A DNA stretch of 64,000 bases from Rubritalea marina DSM 17716. Its GTDB lineage: Bacteria > Verrucomicrobiota > Verrucomicrobiia > Verrucomicrobiales > Akkermansiaceae. This document shows positions 1 through 9,759 of the stretch, in pieces (the first letter of the stretch is position 1; each line of letters opens with the position of its first letter). The stretch lies in the NCBI RefSeq assembly GCF_000378105.1, contig NZ_KB899262.1, forward strand, positions 1 to 64,000, in the 5' to 3' direction. The position numbers and the translations under genes are program-made. The notes beneath the pieces are model-generated. The model was given only the letters and a program-made list of their open reading frames with translations. It had not been told where the DNA came from and did no database searches.

Positions 1-1
1 C

Positions 2-82
2 GAAGAGGAATTGTCGGTCGACGACACGCGAGACACAGTGGTAGATGGCGGGCCTGAGTTCTTTACCGACCCAAGGCGCTAG
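2..82 (+). CDS. 3' end of an unidentified gene (partial at left edge)
   Basis: An open frame runs from the left edge to a TAG stop at 80-82 and encodes 26 residues beginning EEELSVDDTR and ending FFTDPRR. The acidic, hydrophilic composition is typical of a protein C-terminus, and the frame is on the same strand as the next two genes. The other frames stop sooner or give Arg-rich peptides. With so little sequence the product cannot be named, and the call rests only on frame openness and composition. Confidence 0.3.
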   Translation, partial: EEELSVDDTRDTVVDGGPEFFTDPRR

Positions 83-225
83 GGTTCTAGGGGAGGACAT
101 AGAGCAGATTGTAACACGGGAAGCCCTGTGGCATCAACGATCCTCTCAATTTAGTCTGTCTAAAAAGAAAAAGAAAAAGAAAAAACCAAATTGTCTAAAT
201 ACGAAAAACCTCATTACATCATCCT

Positions 226-804
226 ATGGGAAACATACTCGTACTTTTTCAGAGCAATACAGGTAATACCGCAAAGATGGCGGAGCTTGTCGCCGAAGGC
301 GCTGGACGCGTGCCCGACATTGAACTGCGGCTAAAAAGCATCAAGGAGGCGGATGTCGAAGACTTGAAATGGTGCGACGGTATCGCGCTTGGGGCTCCAA
401 CCAACTTTGGCACCGTTCCTTGGGAAATGAAGAAGTGGTGGGACGATCTGGTCGATAAGAACATCTGGCCTTATATGGATGGTAAGATCGGCTGCTCTTT
501 TTCTAGCGCAGGAGCTATCGGCGGTGGCCAGGAACTGAACTGCATGACCTTGAATGTCATTCTGATGAACTTCGGCTTCCTCGTCTTTGGCATCACCGAC
601 TACACGGGGCCGGGCATCTCGGCGCACTACGGTGCGGTGCAGCAGGGAGAACCACGTAGCGATGGCGAGAAGGAAGCCTGCGCCCGCCTGGGCCAGCGCC
701 TCGCCGAGTGGGTGTCGACCTACATTGACCAGAACACCGCCTCCCACCCACTGAAGCAAAACTACAAAAGGCTACCGGATGAGTTCAAGCAGCGGAAAAG
801 CTGA
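226..804 (+). CDS. Flavodoxin-fold NAD(P)H:quinone oxidoreductase (WrbA-like)
   Basis: A 192-residue cytoplasmic flavoprotein of the flavodoxin/WrbA superfamily, expected to bind FMN and reduce quinones or similar acceptors with NAD(P)H. The N-terminal phosphate-binding loop is visible as QSNTGNTAKMAE (about residues 9-20), and the flavin-contact stretch GAPTNFGTVPWEMK follows near residues 56-69. The FSSAGAIGGGQE segment near residue 92 matches the third flavin loop. The length agrees with the family. ATG at 226 is chosen because the flavodoxin fold begins immediately after it. It sits 86 bases before lgt on the same strand; no functional link is evident. True WrbA and other flavodoxin-like reductases cannot be told apart here. 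Confidence 0.85.
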   Translation: MGNILVLFQSNTGNTAKMAELVAEGAGRVPDIELRLKSIKEADVEDLKWCDGIALGAPTNFGTVPWEMKKWWDDLVDKNIWPYMDGKIGCSFSSAGAIGGGQELNCMTLNVILMNFGFLVFGITDYTGPGISAHYGAVQQGEPRSDGEKEACARLGQRLAEWVSTYIDQNTASHPLKQNYKRLPDEFKQRKS

Positions 805-889
805 AGTGACTACCACACTCATCATTGTTGATAGCTGATTCCTGATCCGCTGCCTCGACATCTGCTTTGGATTATTCTAGCAAGTAATC

Positions 890-1951
890 GTGATTGCAAC
901 CTACATCCACGACCTCAATCCAGTGATTCTTGAAATCACTGACACGCTCAAGCTTCGCTGGTATGGTCTCGCTTATTTACTCGCCTTTGTCTGTGGCTAT
1001 TTGTTACTGAAGTTTTTAGGGGATCGCAAGCTTTGGGTTCTGCCAGGCAAGGTGGCTGGTGACTTCATTGCTTATGCGGCGATCTTTGGAGTCTTTTTGG
1101 GCGGGCGCATCGGCTCGGTGGTATTCTACAACTGGGATAGCTTTGTAGCAGATCCGCTATCGATCTTGCGCGTGTGGGATGGCGGGATGGCGAGTCACGG
1201 CGGGATATTGGGTTTGATGATATTCACCTTTATCTATGCGAAGAAGCATCACCTTTCATGGACGGGCTTAGGTGACGGGCTTTGTGTGGTGGCCCCGCTG
1301 GGTATCATGTTTGGTCGCATTGCGAATTTTATCAATGGCGAGCTCTACGGTCGCATTGATCGGAGCTTCCACTGGGCGATGAAGTTTCCGAATACTCTGT
1401 GGGACTCCAACATGGTGGAATCCAAAAGTGCTGGGCTTAGCCAGCAGGTGGCAGCACATGCTGACGCTGGGGGTGAGTACGCGGTATTTTACCAGCAATT
1501 GCTCGATAGTTACGATCATTACATCGAGGGTGCTTATGCCGAAGGCAGCCCAGAGCACCTCGCCTTCCTCGAGCTGAACCAGCAGAAGGTCGAAATGCTC
1601 AACCAGGCAATCCGCGAAAATGAAGTGGTTCGTGAAGCGGTAGGCAACTACCTAGAGCCTCGTTATCCTTCCCAGCTCTTTCAGGCAGCGCTTGAAGGTC
1701 TGGCACTCTTCGCCATCCTTTTCACTCTGCGTATCACCTGGCGCAAGGCTCCGCACGGTGCTCTTACTGGCCTGTTCTTTATCCTCTACGCCATTTTTCG
1801 CATCAGTATGGAACAATTCCGCGAGCCAGAGATCTCTGGGATACGCTTTCTGGGTGGTAGCTGGACGATGGGACAGTTCCTCTCACTATTCATGATCGCT
1901 ATCGGTGTGGGCTTTCTCATCCGTGCCTTCACGCGCAAGGAAAAGGTATGA
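890..1951 (+). CDS. lgt: Prolipoprotein diacylglyceryl transferase
   Basis: Inner-membrane enzyme that transfers a diacylglyceryl group from phosphatidylglycerol to the lipobox cysteine of prolipoproteins. The Lgt signature GRIANFINGELYGR lies at residues 142-155, the conserved HGG motif at 103-105 and the late PRYPSQL motif at 257-263; several hydrophobic segments span the protein. The start is GTG at 890, directly before the usual N-terminal sequence of the family. At 353 residues it is longer than the usual 260-300 because a hydrophilic, Glu/Gln-rich insertion of about 80 residues occupies positions 172-254, between the signature and the last membrane segments. The catalytic residues are kept, so it is probably active. 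Confidence 0.95.
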   Translation: MIATYIHDLNPVILEITDTLKLRWYGLAYLLAFVCGYLLLKFLGDRKLWVLPGKVAGDFIAYAAIFGVFLGGRIGSVVFYNWDSFVADPLSILRVWDGGMASHGGILGLMIFTFIYAKKHHLSWTGLGDGLCVVAPLGIMFGRIANFINGELYGRIDRSFHWAMKFPNTLWDSNMVESKSAGLSQQVAAHADAGGEYAVFYQQLLDSYDHYIEGAYAEGSPEHLAFLELNQQKVEMLNQAIRENEVVREAVGNYLEPRYPSQLFQAALEGLALFAILFTLRITWRKAPHGALTGLFFILYAIFRISMEQFREPEISGIRFLGGSWTMGQFLSLFMIAIGVGFLIRAFTRKEKV

Positions 1952-2132
1952 GCCTCACGCACGCCATCCTCATCCTGAGGTGATCCATAGCTCACGGGCT
2001 TGCTGAGGCGCAGTGCCTAGCAGGGTCATTCTGGCGCTGGTGCCTACGCTGGTAGCGGCTGCCCTCCTGCATCTGAATTGCTGGCAGAGCGCCATTCTCT
2101 ACGGCAGCATTGGAGTGGCTCTATCAAGCCAC

Positions 2133-2162
2133 AAAAAAGGGACCCAGTACGCTGAGTCCCTT
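2133..2162 (-). terminator. Rho-independent terminator of the 2505-residue esterase gene
   Basis: On the minus strand a stem AAGGGAC/GTCCCTT (2156-2162 with 2137-2143), extended by an inner CAG/CTG, is followed by a run of six T (2133-2138 on the plus strand). It lies 30-60 bases past the stop at 2191. Confidence 0.85.
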
Positions 2163-2190
2163 GGAAGTTTGTCTGGTCTGCTGTGTCTCG

Positions 2191-5100
2191 CTAGTTTTGC
2201 TCTACGGCAACTCGCAGGAAGAGATCATCCACCTCGACGCTTGACACCGTGGTGACGGTAGTGACGCCTCCCGAGGAGATGGTGCTAGCGTTGACCGTTG
2301 GGCCGCCATCTGGGCCATCCACGCCGTCTGCAGCGTACCAGTTCACCAGGTCAGGTGACCACTCGTAGCTTCCGCTGATTCCTGTTGGGAGATCGGAGTT
2401 GTGTGGGTGGGTGAAAGAGCTAGTGGTACCATCGGTGCTAAGGTTCTCAATACCCACGCTGTTGCTGGATGGGTCCGTACCGAAGTATGCTTCTACGATA
2501 TTCGGGATGTTATCACCATCAGCATCGTCCTCTGGATCTAGCTGGTCAGCCGGTAGGTTCAGAGTTGGATCCTTTGCCCAGTAATCATAGCTTTCTGTGA
2601 GGTCGAGCGCCTCAATGGCATTGAACCATTGCTGAGCCATGGTGTCGTAGCCTGCACCGTCTACCGCGTCATTCCAAGGATGGTTGAAGTCATTGGAGTG
2701 TCTGCCTGTCGCAGGGGCTGAGGTGTAGTCACTCGGGTTCGTGAGGAACATGGAGTACATGTCCACGGTGCTTACCTTGTAACCATTGGCGGCGTAGGTT
2801 GGCACCAGAGTGTCACGAATGTAGACGTTGTAGTTGTACAAATCTGTGTTCTTCGATTGCTTGCTGTTGGGGTCACCGTTGCTGTAGTCACCATCGTAAG
2901 GAATGATCTGCGCCACGATGACGTGTGCATCTGGCTTGAGGGTCACGATCTCATTCACCAAAGTATTGAGCGTATCCGGGCTCGCAGAGCTGATGCCATT
3001 GATACCAATCTTGAGCAAGATCACATCGGGGTCTGACTGTGAAAGCCAGCCTGAGATCGCTCCGATCGGTGCGCCGCCACCAGCCTGGTGGTAGCCTTGA
3101 TCGAGATCGCGCAAGTCAAAGCCTGGCTTGTAGCTATCACCAATCGTTGGGTTCGTTCCGAGGGTTGTTCCGTATGGTTGGTCAGAGGCTCCCACGTACT
3201 GGAATACATAGCCCGCATCGTTGAGCAAGTTGTAGAGGTGCCCTCGATAACCGAAGTTGAACGGATCACCAGTGAGATCATCGGTGTAGCCCACGGTGAT
3301 CGAGTCACCGATACAGAGGATCTTGATCGGCTCTTCACCGCGTGTCTTGAAGGTCCAAGTAGCGTTGTTGGCGATGCCACCATAGTTGTTGCCTGATCGA
3401 TCCGTCACGACGGATGAATCCAGCTGAACAGCATAACGTGTGTTCTCAAGCAGCTCCACACTTGGCTCAATCACTAGCTGGGATGCTTCGATAGTATCTA
3501 TGGAAACTTGAGCATCCGGAAGGCTAATGACTGTTTGCGCATTGGTGTCGAGGTTGACAATCGTCACGTTACCCGAGCCGAGCTCGATAGCTTCGTCAAA
3601 TGTTGCCACGAGCTTCGTCTTGGTGGAAATATTCGAACGGTAGCTGCTCTCGATGCTTGTGTCTGGAAGCATGCTTGTGATGGCCGGAGCCGTAGGAGTG
3701 GACTCAGCTGCGGAGTCTGATCCGAAGACGTCAATCTCACGCCACTGGAAGCTCCCACTATTCACGATGTTCGTCACCGAATTTGCAGTAAATCGGATGC
3801 GTTCAATCCCTGCGGCTAGCGTGCCACTCGGATCGTTCACAGTCACCTTGGAAGCACCTACTGTGATCGTATCAAATTCTTGGCAATCCACGGTCGCAAG
3901 AAGTTCCCAATCACCACCTACAGGCTTCACATCGACAGTCCAACCTTGATTGTTGAACCCGGCGCCAGCCCAGGCTGCGATCGACTGGATCGAGGTGATG
4001 TCATAGCCGGTACCATTCGCACCATAGCCCAAACGGTATTCAGCAATGGCACCCACCACTGTCGAAGCCGCAATGACGGCTCCTGGATCGTTGCTGTCGT
4101 AGGTTGCACCATGGACACCGTCGTTGAGTGCCTGAGGATTGATATACTTGAGGAATGGATCTGGATAGAGGTGACCCGGCTGCGAAGGAGTCAGTCCGTG
4201 AAGCAAGTCGCTCGCACTGACATCCGCCGTGTACTCGAGCTCGGTAGTACTGGACACACAGGTGATCTGTGGGCCACTCGCTGGGGCAATGCTGGAAGTG
4301 ATCACCATATTGTCGACAGCCGCACCATAGAAGACATTCTCATCGAGATCTACAGAACTCACATCATCATAATCTACAGCATCTGCTGTGAAACGAAGCC
4401 CGAGGTTATTGCCTGCTTCTGAAGAACCTGCAGTGTAGGAGAGAGTGCGCGTTTCCGCGTTGTTGTAGTCACTCACCGCGGCAAACACCTCACTCGCCAA
4501 CACCGTGGTGGTGTCCACATCATAGAGCTCTACTGTCAGAGCTCGTGCACCGACAGCGGTGTTTTTAGGCTGGTATTGTAGGAAACTCAGCGCATAGGTC
4601 GTGCCATTGGCCATGCTCACACCTGTGTCTGCCGAAGCCACCTGGCTACGACCCAGTGAACCATAGTATCTACCGCCAATGAAGGGCCCAGGGTTGTCGT
4701 TGTCTACGATGTTGTTGATGCTGCTGCTCGCCACACTGTTGGTGACGCTCACATCGAGCGTGAGACCAGTGGAGGTGAAGGACGTACCAGCCCAACCAAC
4801 TGAAAACGCAGCATCTGACCAAGCGAACGCACCCGGTGATGAGGACTCAAAGTCCTCCGCAAATTCCTGTGTGGGTGTCGACTCAGTGGATGCGCCGAAG
4901 ACATCAACCTCACGCCACACAAAACTGCCGTTGTTCGATGAACCCGCCACGCTCGCTGTGGTGAAGCGGATTGCCTCGATACCTGACACGAGGTCGCCAG
5001 AATCGCCAGTCAAGGTCACCTTGGTAGCTCCTACCCCACCAGATTCAGTGATCGGCTGATAGTTCACAGTCTCGAGAGTTTCCCAAGTGCCACCCACTGG

Positions 5101-8100
5101 CTTGACTTCAACTGTCCATGCTTGGTTGTTGAATGGATCAACGTAGGCTGCGATCGATTGGATCGATGAAACATCATAGCCTAGGCCATAGTCGCCGGTA
5201 CCGAGATTGAACTCAGCCACTGCTCCTACAGTGCCCCAAGCACCCTCCACCACATTGCCTGCCGTGAAGAAGTTACGCCCATGGATGCCATCGTTGATTT
5301 GGCTGAGGCCAGAGTTCCAGCCAGTGCCGGTGGCCGTGAGGCCATGGAGTAGGTCTGTGGTGCTCACATCTGCCTCATACGCGAGTTCATCTGTGTCGGA
5401 GTAGGCACCCGTGACCGTATTGTCTGAACTAGTTCCCTGGTAGATGTTCAAGAAGGCAGTTGCCATTCTCTCACCTAAGGTCACGGTGCTTGGTCCATCA
5501 AAGTGGAGGGTGTCGTACAAGGTAAGGTCGGTGGTGAGAGCAATGCCCACCTTTTCATCAGCAGCCGCCACTGCGATCTGCGCGTCAGCCACCACACCAA
5601 GGGGGGCTTCATAGCCTGAGAAGACACGGCCGATCTCACCAATCACGAATGGCAGCTCTGCACCGTACTTTGTGCGGATGTCTGCGATAAAGTCAGTGAG
5701 GCGTACCTGGTATTCAGTCGCACGAGTGGCGTCCAAGCCATCGCTTTCACCCTGCATCCATAGCATCCCTGCGATCTCTGGCTCATAACCCGCCGCCTCT
5801 AGGGCAGCCAAGCCATCGCTGACCGTGGTCTGGAAATTGGTGTAACTAGCACCCTCAAGATACCCACCAGATCCGTTGTCTACGAACCACGCGCCATAAA
5901 GTGAGGTGCCATTTTCACCGTGCTTGATGATGGCCACCCTCTCGCCACTCAGAGTTTCAGCCACATCGTAGCCAAAGCTGACCTCAGGACCAAAGTAATC
6001 TGGGGTGCCCGGTGTGAGACCACCACTACCGCGGCGCAAGGTCGTGAGAGCTGGGCTGCTCACCTGATCGTGGAAGTAAAATGGAATTTCACTCTGCGGG
6101 TTGAAGAGGTCTTTAGGGCTCGTTGGCAGGGTGTAAACGACCGATGGTGCGTTCGAAATCGCCCCGTTGCCATTGGCTTGACCCACGGAGTTCGATTGCC
6201 CACCCAAAAGGATGACCTTGATCGGAGTCGTGGTGCCACCGCCGCCACCATCACTCGTGGTTGAGGTGCCAAAGACATCAAGCTCGCGCCAGATGAAGGC
6301 GCCTGAATTGGATGTACCAGTCACGCTGGCTGAGGTGAAGCGTACTGCTTCAATGCCTGTGGCAATCGCAGTACCATTGTTCGCGAGCACCGCCTTCGTA
6401 GATCCAGCTGCGTCACCCAATGGCTGGTAATCAACGGTGTCGAGTGTCGACCATGCGCCACCCAGCGCCTTGACTTCGACTGTCCACGCCTGGTTGCTAA
6501 ATCCACCACCACTCCATGAGACAATCGATTGGATCGAAGTAAGGTCATAGCCTAGGCCATTGTCACCACTCCCAAGATCAAAGGTCGCAGAAGAACCGAC
6601 AGCGGCCCAAGCACCTTCAATTTGACTTCCCGCATCGGCGTAGGTTCTACCGTGGGCACCATCGTTCAAATAGTTGAGACCGAGGATCCAACCTGATGAT
6701 GCCGTTGGAGTGAGTCCATTGATCAAGTCAGTCGCACTCGCGTCATCTGAATAAGCCAGCTCTGAAGCGTCATTCACTTCAGCACTGGTGGTCGGAGCAT
6801 CGCTGGCTGTCGACTCACCAATCACATCAAGCTCGCGCCAGATGAAGGCGCCTGCGTTAGCACTTCCAGTCACGCTTGCACTGGTGAAACGAATCCCTTC
6901 AATCCCTGAAGCGAGGTTGCCGCTGCTGGCAGCAAGTACCACCTTCGTAGCCCCTGCGGTGTTTAAGGTGTTTGGCTGATAGTCTACCGTGTCAAGAGTC
7001 GTCCAAGTGCCGCCAACAGGCTTCACTTCCACGGTCCATGCCTGGTTACTAAATCCATCGCCACTCCAAGCTGCGAACGACTGAATGCTGCTGATATCAT
7101 AACCCAGGCCATTGTCACCAGTGCCGAGATCAAACTCAGCGGTGGATCCCACACTTGCCCAGGCACCTTCAACTTGGCTACCTGCCACAGTAAAGTTACG
7201 GCCATAATCACCATCATTGAGTAAATTCAACCCCAGTGTCCAACCCGAGGAAGCCACAGGAGTGAGGCCTTCAATCAAATCAGAATCACTTTCCTGACCG
7301 TCAAAAGCTAGCTCGTCCGTCGAAAATTCTTCGCTGCCGCCGCTCGGCGTACCGCCGCCGCCAACCGCGATCTCCACGGAAGCAAAATCGGCACCACCAG
7401 AGGCGTCTTTCGCCATCACAACAAATTTGTTGGTACCAGAATCACCAGCTGCAGGTGTGCCAGTAAGCGCACCACTGGATGCCACACTGAGCCATGCTGG
7501 GCCAGCAATCTTGGTGTAGCTGATCGCAGCAGCTTCTGGATCAGTGGCATCGCCAGCCAAGGTGTCAGAATATGCTGCATCTACGCTTGCTCCCGCTTTA
7601 GTCATCTCTTTCGAGCTAAAGGCTGGAGCCTCATTTGAGTTGGTAAGGTAGAAACCACCGGTCCAACGCATGTTGGAAATCACGGGCAAATCACCATTCC
7701 AGCCAGTTGCTGACATTTGGAATAGGACAATCGAATCCCAGTCAGTTAGAGTGCTGAAGTTCGTTTGATTGACCATCTCATTCATGGCGATGCTGACGGA
7801 CGTTGTTCCCGCAGTGGGGAGTGAAACGGTCTTACGGTAGTTTGTGCTACCAGTTCCCCAGCCATCATAGCCATTGAAGTTTACAGTATTGCCGGTGCCT
7901 GTGGTGGTCACATCAAACTGAAGCACACCATTCAGTGGGCCAGTGTAACGTAGGTCTGAGAGCTTGAAGGTACCGATGTCGATAGTGCCTGGCCCAAGAT
8001 TGCTGTAGTCGTGCCAATCAGCATAATCATCCGCAAAGTCGTCTACGACACGGCTGCGTGCGACATCTGGCACAATGCCATTGAGTGTCAGTTCATTCAC

Positions 8101-9708
8101 CCCATTGTCTTCAGCATTGGAGAACTGAACTTCGGAGGAAATACTGTACTCGGCTGATGTACTGAAAAACCCAATGTCTACCGCAGTATCGGCATCGTAG
8201 GTCACTTCTGCATAGGCAACCAATGGGTAGCTCGTATCATTGACCGGGCAGGCCGCCTGCCAAACTCCTGGAGAAGTTTCAACTGCTACTGCCTTATGCC
8301 AGTAGCGTTCGAGCGGGAAATACTCATAACCGTAATACACATCCACTGACTTCAGCGTGTTGCCAGCAGTCGCTTGGTCCGGAGTCACGGTGAATACCGG
8401 AACACCACTCGCGTGAGTCAAATCAAGGGATGAAGTCGGCTCGGATGGGAAGGTGAAATCTTCTTGAAGATGCTCCTTCATCCACAGCACACTGGCAGTC
8501 GTCGATTTGGTATTGAGACGGTGATTTGCATGCGGTGTGGTCTGCATCAAGCCCTTCACATTGTTGGGCAACAAGTTGATCGAGCGCGGGGTCGCATCGA
8601 ATGGCGCGTTGAAATCATTCGTACCATTCATGAACAATGATGGCACTTGAATGAGTGGCCAGTATGCCTCCTGACTGATCGTGCACTTGTACCATTCTAG
8701 GTTATCTTCATCCCCCACTGCTGGGCTCAAGCCAAGCTCAGGAAGCTGCCATAGATAGAGCGCTTTGCTTGGGTAATCTAGACCGTAATAATCTTCGTAG
8801 TCGTATGCCGTGCCGCCAACAGAAGGGATAATGGTAGTCACACGTGGGTCGGTACCAGTCACCGTGGTAGTAATGCCTCCCATACTAAAGCCCATCACAC
8901 CAATCTTGGTGGAATCGACTTCTGCCTGCTGCGTTAAAAACGAAATCGCACGACGCGCTGCGTAGGAATTCAGCACAAAGCTACCATTCATCGGGTGAGG
9001 CGCGTGCTGGAATAGGGTAGCACCATCAGTAAAGGTCTTTTCGTCGACAGCTTCCGTAGCTGAGTGAACCGCATTGATCACCGGATCGGTCACATTGTAG
9101 GCGGTGCCCTGCGTAATGTCGCGAGCAAATCCTGCTGAAAGACCGTCCCAATCCGTGTTATTATAATTGGCTCCAGCCACTCCAAGAGATAAGCCATCAG
9201 TTAGAGTAACAAACTCCATGGCACCAGTTCCGGCATTATAATTGAGGGTTGTCCCAAGGTCTTTGGCACCCCAGTTGATGGAAATGACTGCGTAGCCGCG
9301 AGCCGCCCAAAGGAAGGTGTCCAATGCACCTGGCACCTGGCCACCACCATGAATATTGACAATCGCTGGAACCTTATTCACCGAGCTCGCGTCACTAGGA
9401 TATGCGTAAAATGCAGAAATCTTAGGCGACACAGTCTTGCTTGAACCATCAGCATTCGTCCCCGTCAATGTACCTAAATCATAGCGGATTGTCTTGATCG
9501 TCACTTCGGGGTAACCAGCGTAGTTGATCGTACCTGTGTTGTAGGTCGTCGCATTCAATGCGTCGTTTTCAATCGCGGTCTGGAGCGCACTCCATAGCTC
9601 TGAAGGGTCTTCTGGGTAGCCAGCCCCATTGCTGAAATCAGCGCGTAGAATTTGCGTACACAAGGACACGCAGAGTAGTAAAATGGCAATTGGGGACAAT
9701 CTATTCAT
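2191..9708 (-). CDS. Giant secreted triple-esterase with discoidin-like repeats
   Basis: A 2505-residue exported protein. After a signal peptide (1-23) come: an alpha/beta hydrolase of the acetyl-xylan-esterase/dienelactone type (about 29-422; oxyanion HGGG 120-123, nucleophile S275 in GFSMGG, candidate Asp365 and His393/396); a beta region and Ig-like domain (to ~785); two discoidin-like repeats (799-964, 980-1147); a sialate O-acetylesterase-type SGNH domain (1162-1422; S1172 in GGQSN, WMQGESDG 1317-1324, H1402); a third repeat (1439-1606); a jelly-roll-like domain (1612-1805); a fourth repeat (1822-1996); a Big_5-like Ig domain (2010-2122); a GDSL hydrolase (S2136, N2237, D2340/H2343); and a DADGD-containing tail. 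ATG at 9708 is preferred over an in-frame GTG at 9726 because a TATAAT box lies just upstream of that GTG. No sorting tail is seen. Substrates are presumably acetylated polysaccharides (inference). Confidence 0.9.
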   Translation of the reverse strand: MNRLSPIAILLLCVSLCTQILRADFSNGAGYPEDPSELWSALQTAIENDALNATTYNTGTINYAGYPEVTIKTIRYDLGTLTGTNADGSSKTVSPKISAFYAYPSDASSVNKVPAIVNIHGGGQVPGALDTFLWAARGYAVISINWGAKDLGTTLNYNAGTGAMEFVTLTDGLSLGVAGANYNNTDWDGLSAGFARDITQGTAYNVTDPVINAVHSATEAVDEKTFTDGATLFQHAPHPMNGSFVLNSYAARRAISFLTQQAEVDSTKIGVMGFSMGGITTTVTGTDPRVTTIIPSVGGTAYDYEDYYGLDYPSKALYLWQLPELGLSPAVGDEDNLEWYKCTISQEAYWPLIQVPSLFMNGTNDFNAPFDATPRSINLLPNNVKGLMQTTPHANHRLNTKSTTASVLWMKEHLQEDFTFPSEPTSSLDLTHASGVPVFTVTPDQATAGNTLKSVDVYYGYEYFPLERYWHKAVAVETSPGVWQAACPVNDTSYPLVAYAEVTYDADTAVDIGFFSTSAEYSISSEVQFSNAEDNGVNELTLNGIVPDVARSRVVDDFADDYADWHDYSNLGPGTIDIGTFKLSDLRYTGPLNGVLQFDVTTTGTGNTVNFNGYDGWGTGSTNYRKTVSLPTAGTTSVSIAMNEMVNQTNFSTLTDWDSIVLFQMSATGWNGDLPVISNMRWTGGFYLTNSNEAPAFSSKEMTKAGASVDAAYSDTLAGDATDPEAAAISYTKIAGPAWLSVASSGALTGTPAAGDSGTNKFVVMAKDASGGADFASVEIAVGGGGTPSGGSEEFSTDELAFDGQESDSDLIEGLTPVASSGWTLGLNLLNDGDYGRNFTVAGSQVEGAWASVGSTAEFDLGTGDNGLGYDISSIQSFAAWSGDGFSNQAWTVEVKPVGGTWTTLDTVDYQPNTLNTAGATKVVLAASSGNLASGIEGIRFTSASVTGSANAGAFIWRELDVIGESTASDAPTTSAEVNDASELAYSDDASATDLINGLTPTASSGWILGLNYLNDGAHGRTYADAGSQIEGAWAAVGSSATFDLGSGDNGLGYDLTSIQSIVSWSGGGFSNQAWTVEVKALGGAWSTLDTVDYQPLGDAAGSTKAVLANNGTAIATGIEAVRFTSASVTGTSNSGAFIWRELDVFGTSTTSDGGGGGTTTPIKVILLGGQSNSVGQANGNGAISNAPSVVYTLPTSPKDLFNPQSEIPFYFHDQVSSPALTTLRRGSGGLTPGTPDYFGPEVSFGYDVAETLSGERVAIIKHGENGTSLYGAWFVDNGSGGYLEGASYTNFQTTVSDGLAALEAAGYEPEIAGMLWMQGESDGLDATRATEYQVRLTDFIADIRTKYGAELPFVIGEIGRVFSGYEAPLGVVADAQIAVAAADEKVGIALTTDLTLYDTLHFDGPSTVTLGERMATAFLNIYQGTSSDNTVTGAYSDTDELAYEADVSTTDLLHGLTATGTGWNSGLSQINDGIHGRNFFTAGNVVEGAWGTVGAVAEFNLGTGDYGLGYDVSSIQSIAAYVDPFNNQAWTVEVKPVGGTWETLETVNYQPITESGGVGATKVTLTGDSGDLVSGIEAIRFTTASVAGSSNNGSFVWREVDVFGASTESTPTQEFAEDFESSSPGAFAWSDAAFSVGWAGTSFTSTGLTLDVSVTNSVASSSINNIVDNDNPGPFIGGRYYGSLGRSQVASADTGVSMANGTTYALSFLQYQPKNTAVGARALTVELYDVDTTTVLASEVFAAVSDYNNAETRTLSYTAGSSEAGNNLGLRFTADAVDYDDVSSVDLDENVFYGAAVDNMVITSSIAPASGPQITCVSSTTELEYTADVSASDLLHGLTPSQPGHLYPDPFLKYINPQALNDGVHGATYDSNDPGAVIAASTVVGAIAEYRLGYGANGTGYDITSIQSIAAWAGAGFNNQGWTVDVKPVGGDWELLATVDCQEFDTITVGASKVTVNDPSGTLAAGIERIRFTANSVTNIVNSGSFQWREIDVFGSDSAAESTPTAPAITSMLPDTSIESSYRSNISTKTKLVATFDEAIELGSGNVTIVNLDTNAQTVISLPDAQVSIDTIEASQLVIEPSVELLENTRYAVQLDSSVVTDRSGNNYGGIANNATWTFKTRGEEPIKILCIGDSITVGYTDDLTGDPFNFGYRGHLYNLLNDAGYVFQYVGASDQPYGTTLGTNPTIGDSYKPGFDLRDLDQGYHQAGGGAPIGAISGWLSQSDPDVILLKIGINGISSASPDTLNTLVNEIVTLKPDAHVIVAQIIPYDGDYSNGDPNSKQSKNTDLYNYNVYIRDTLVPTYAANGYKVSTVDMYSMFLTNPSDYTSAPATGRHSNDFNHPWNDAVDGAGYDTMAQQWFNAIEALDLTESYDYWAKDPTLNLPADQLDPEDDADGDNIPNIVEAYFGTDPSSNSVGIENLSTDGTTSSFTHPHNSDLPTGISGSYEWSPDLVNWYAADGVDGPDGGPTVNASTISSGGVTTVTTVSSVEVDDLFLRVAVEQN
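3721..7314 (-). repeat. Four discoidin-like protein repeats (6817-7314, 6268-6771, 4891-5394, 3721-4245)
   Basis: Each unit is about 166-175 residues. It opens with an ELAY/ELEY segment, contains GLGYDISSIQS-like and NQAWTVEVKPVGG-like strands, then GIEAIRFT, and closes with a WRELDVFG-like strand. This resembles an F5/8 type C (discoidin) fold, normally a ligand-binding or carbohydrate-binding module. The first two units are so similar that a 26-base stretch of DNA at about 6280 and 6825 is identical, pointing to recent duplication. Confidence 0.8.
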
Positions 9709-9728
9709 AGTAAACAATAATTTCACTA

Positions 9729-9759
9729 ATTATAGCGCAGGCATTCCCAATTGCATCAA
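9729..9759 (-). promoter_or_regulatory. Candidate sigma-70-type promoter of the triple-esterase gene
   Basis: On the minus strand a perfect TATAAT (plus 9729-9734) is preceded by TTGATG (plus 9754-9759) at a 19-base spacing. Transcription would start near 9722, which fits translation from ATG 9708. The same AT-rich divergent interval also holds a dyad TTTAGTA/TACTAAA at 9780-9802 with a related ATACTAC at 9809-9815, a possible regulator site. Apart from these the 9727-9978 gap shows nothing else. Confidence 0.4.

Noticed and set aside
150-190. Purine-rich AAAAAGA repeat tract as a possible regulatory repeat
   Set aside because: Simple A/G-rich tract with no dyad or recurrence elsewhere.
45-266. 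73-codon plus-strand frame containing a Lys run before the flavodoxin gene
   Set aside because: It is low-complexity, overlaps the flavodoxin start and the better candidate 3' end at 2-82, and has no homology features.
2013-2255. Short plus-strand frame (80 codons) with a hydrophobic stretch after lgt
   Set aside because: It starts at GTG without a binding site and runs through the terminator and into the end of the large minus-strand gene; likely chance.
3500-7300. Discoidin repeat DNA as a possible CRISPR or transposon array
   Set aside because: The repeats are in frame, ~500 bases long and encode protein domains; no short spacer-repeat pattern or transposase is present.
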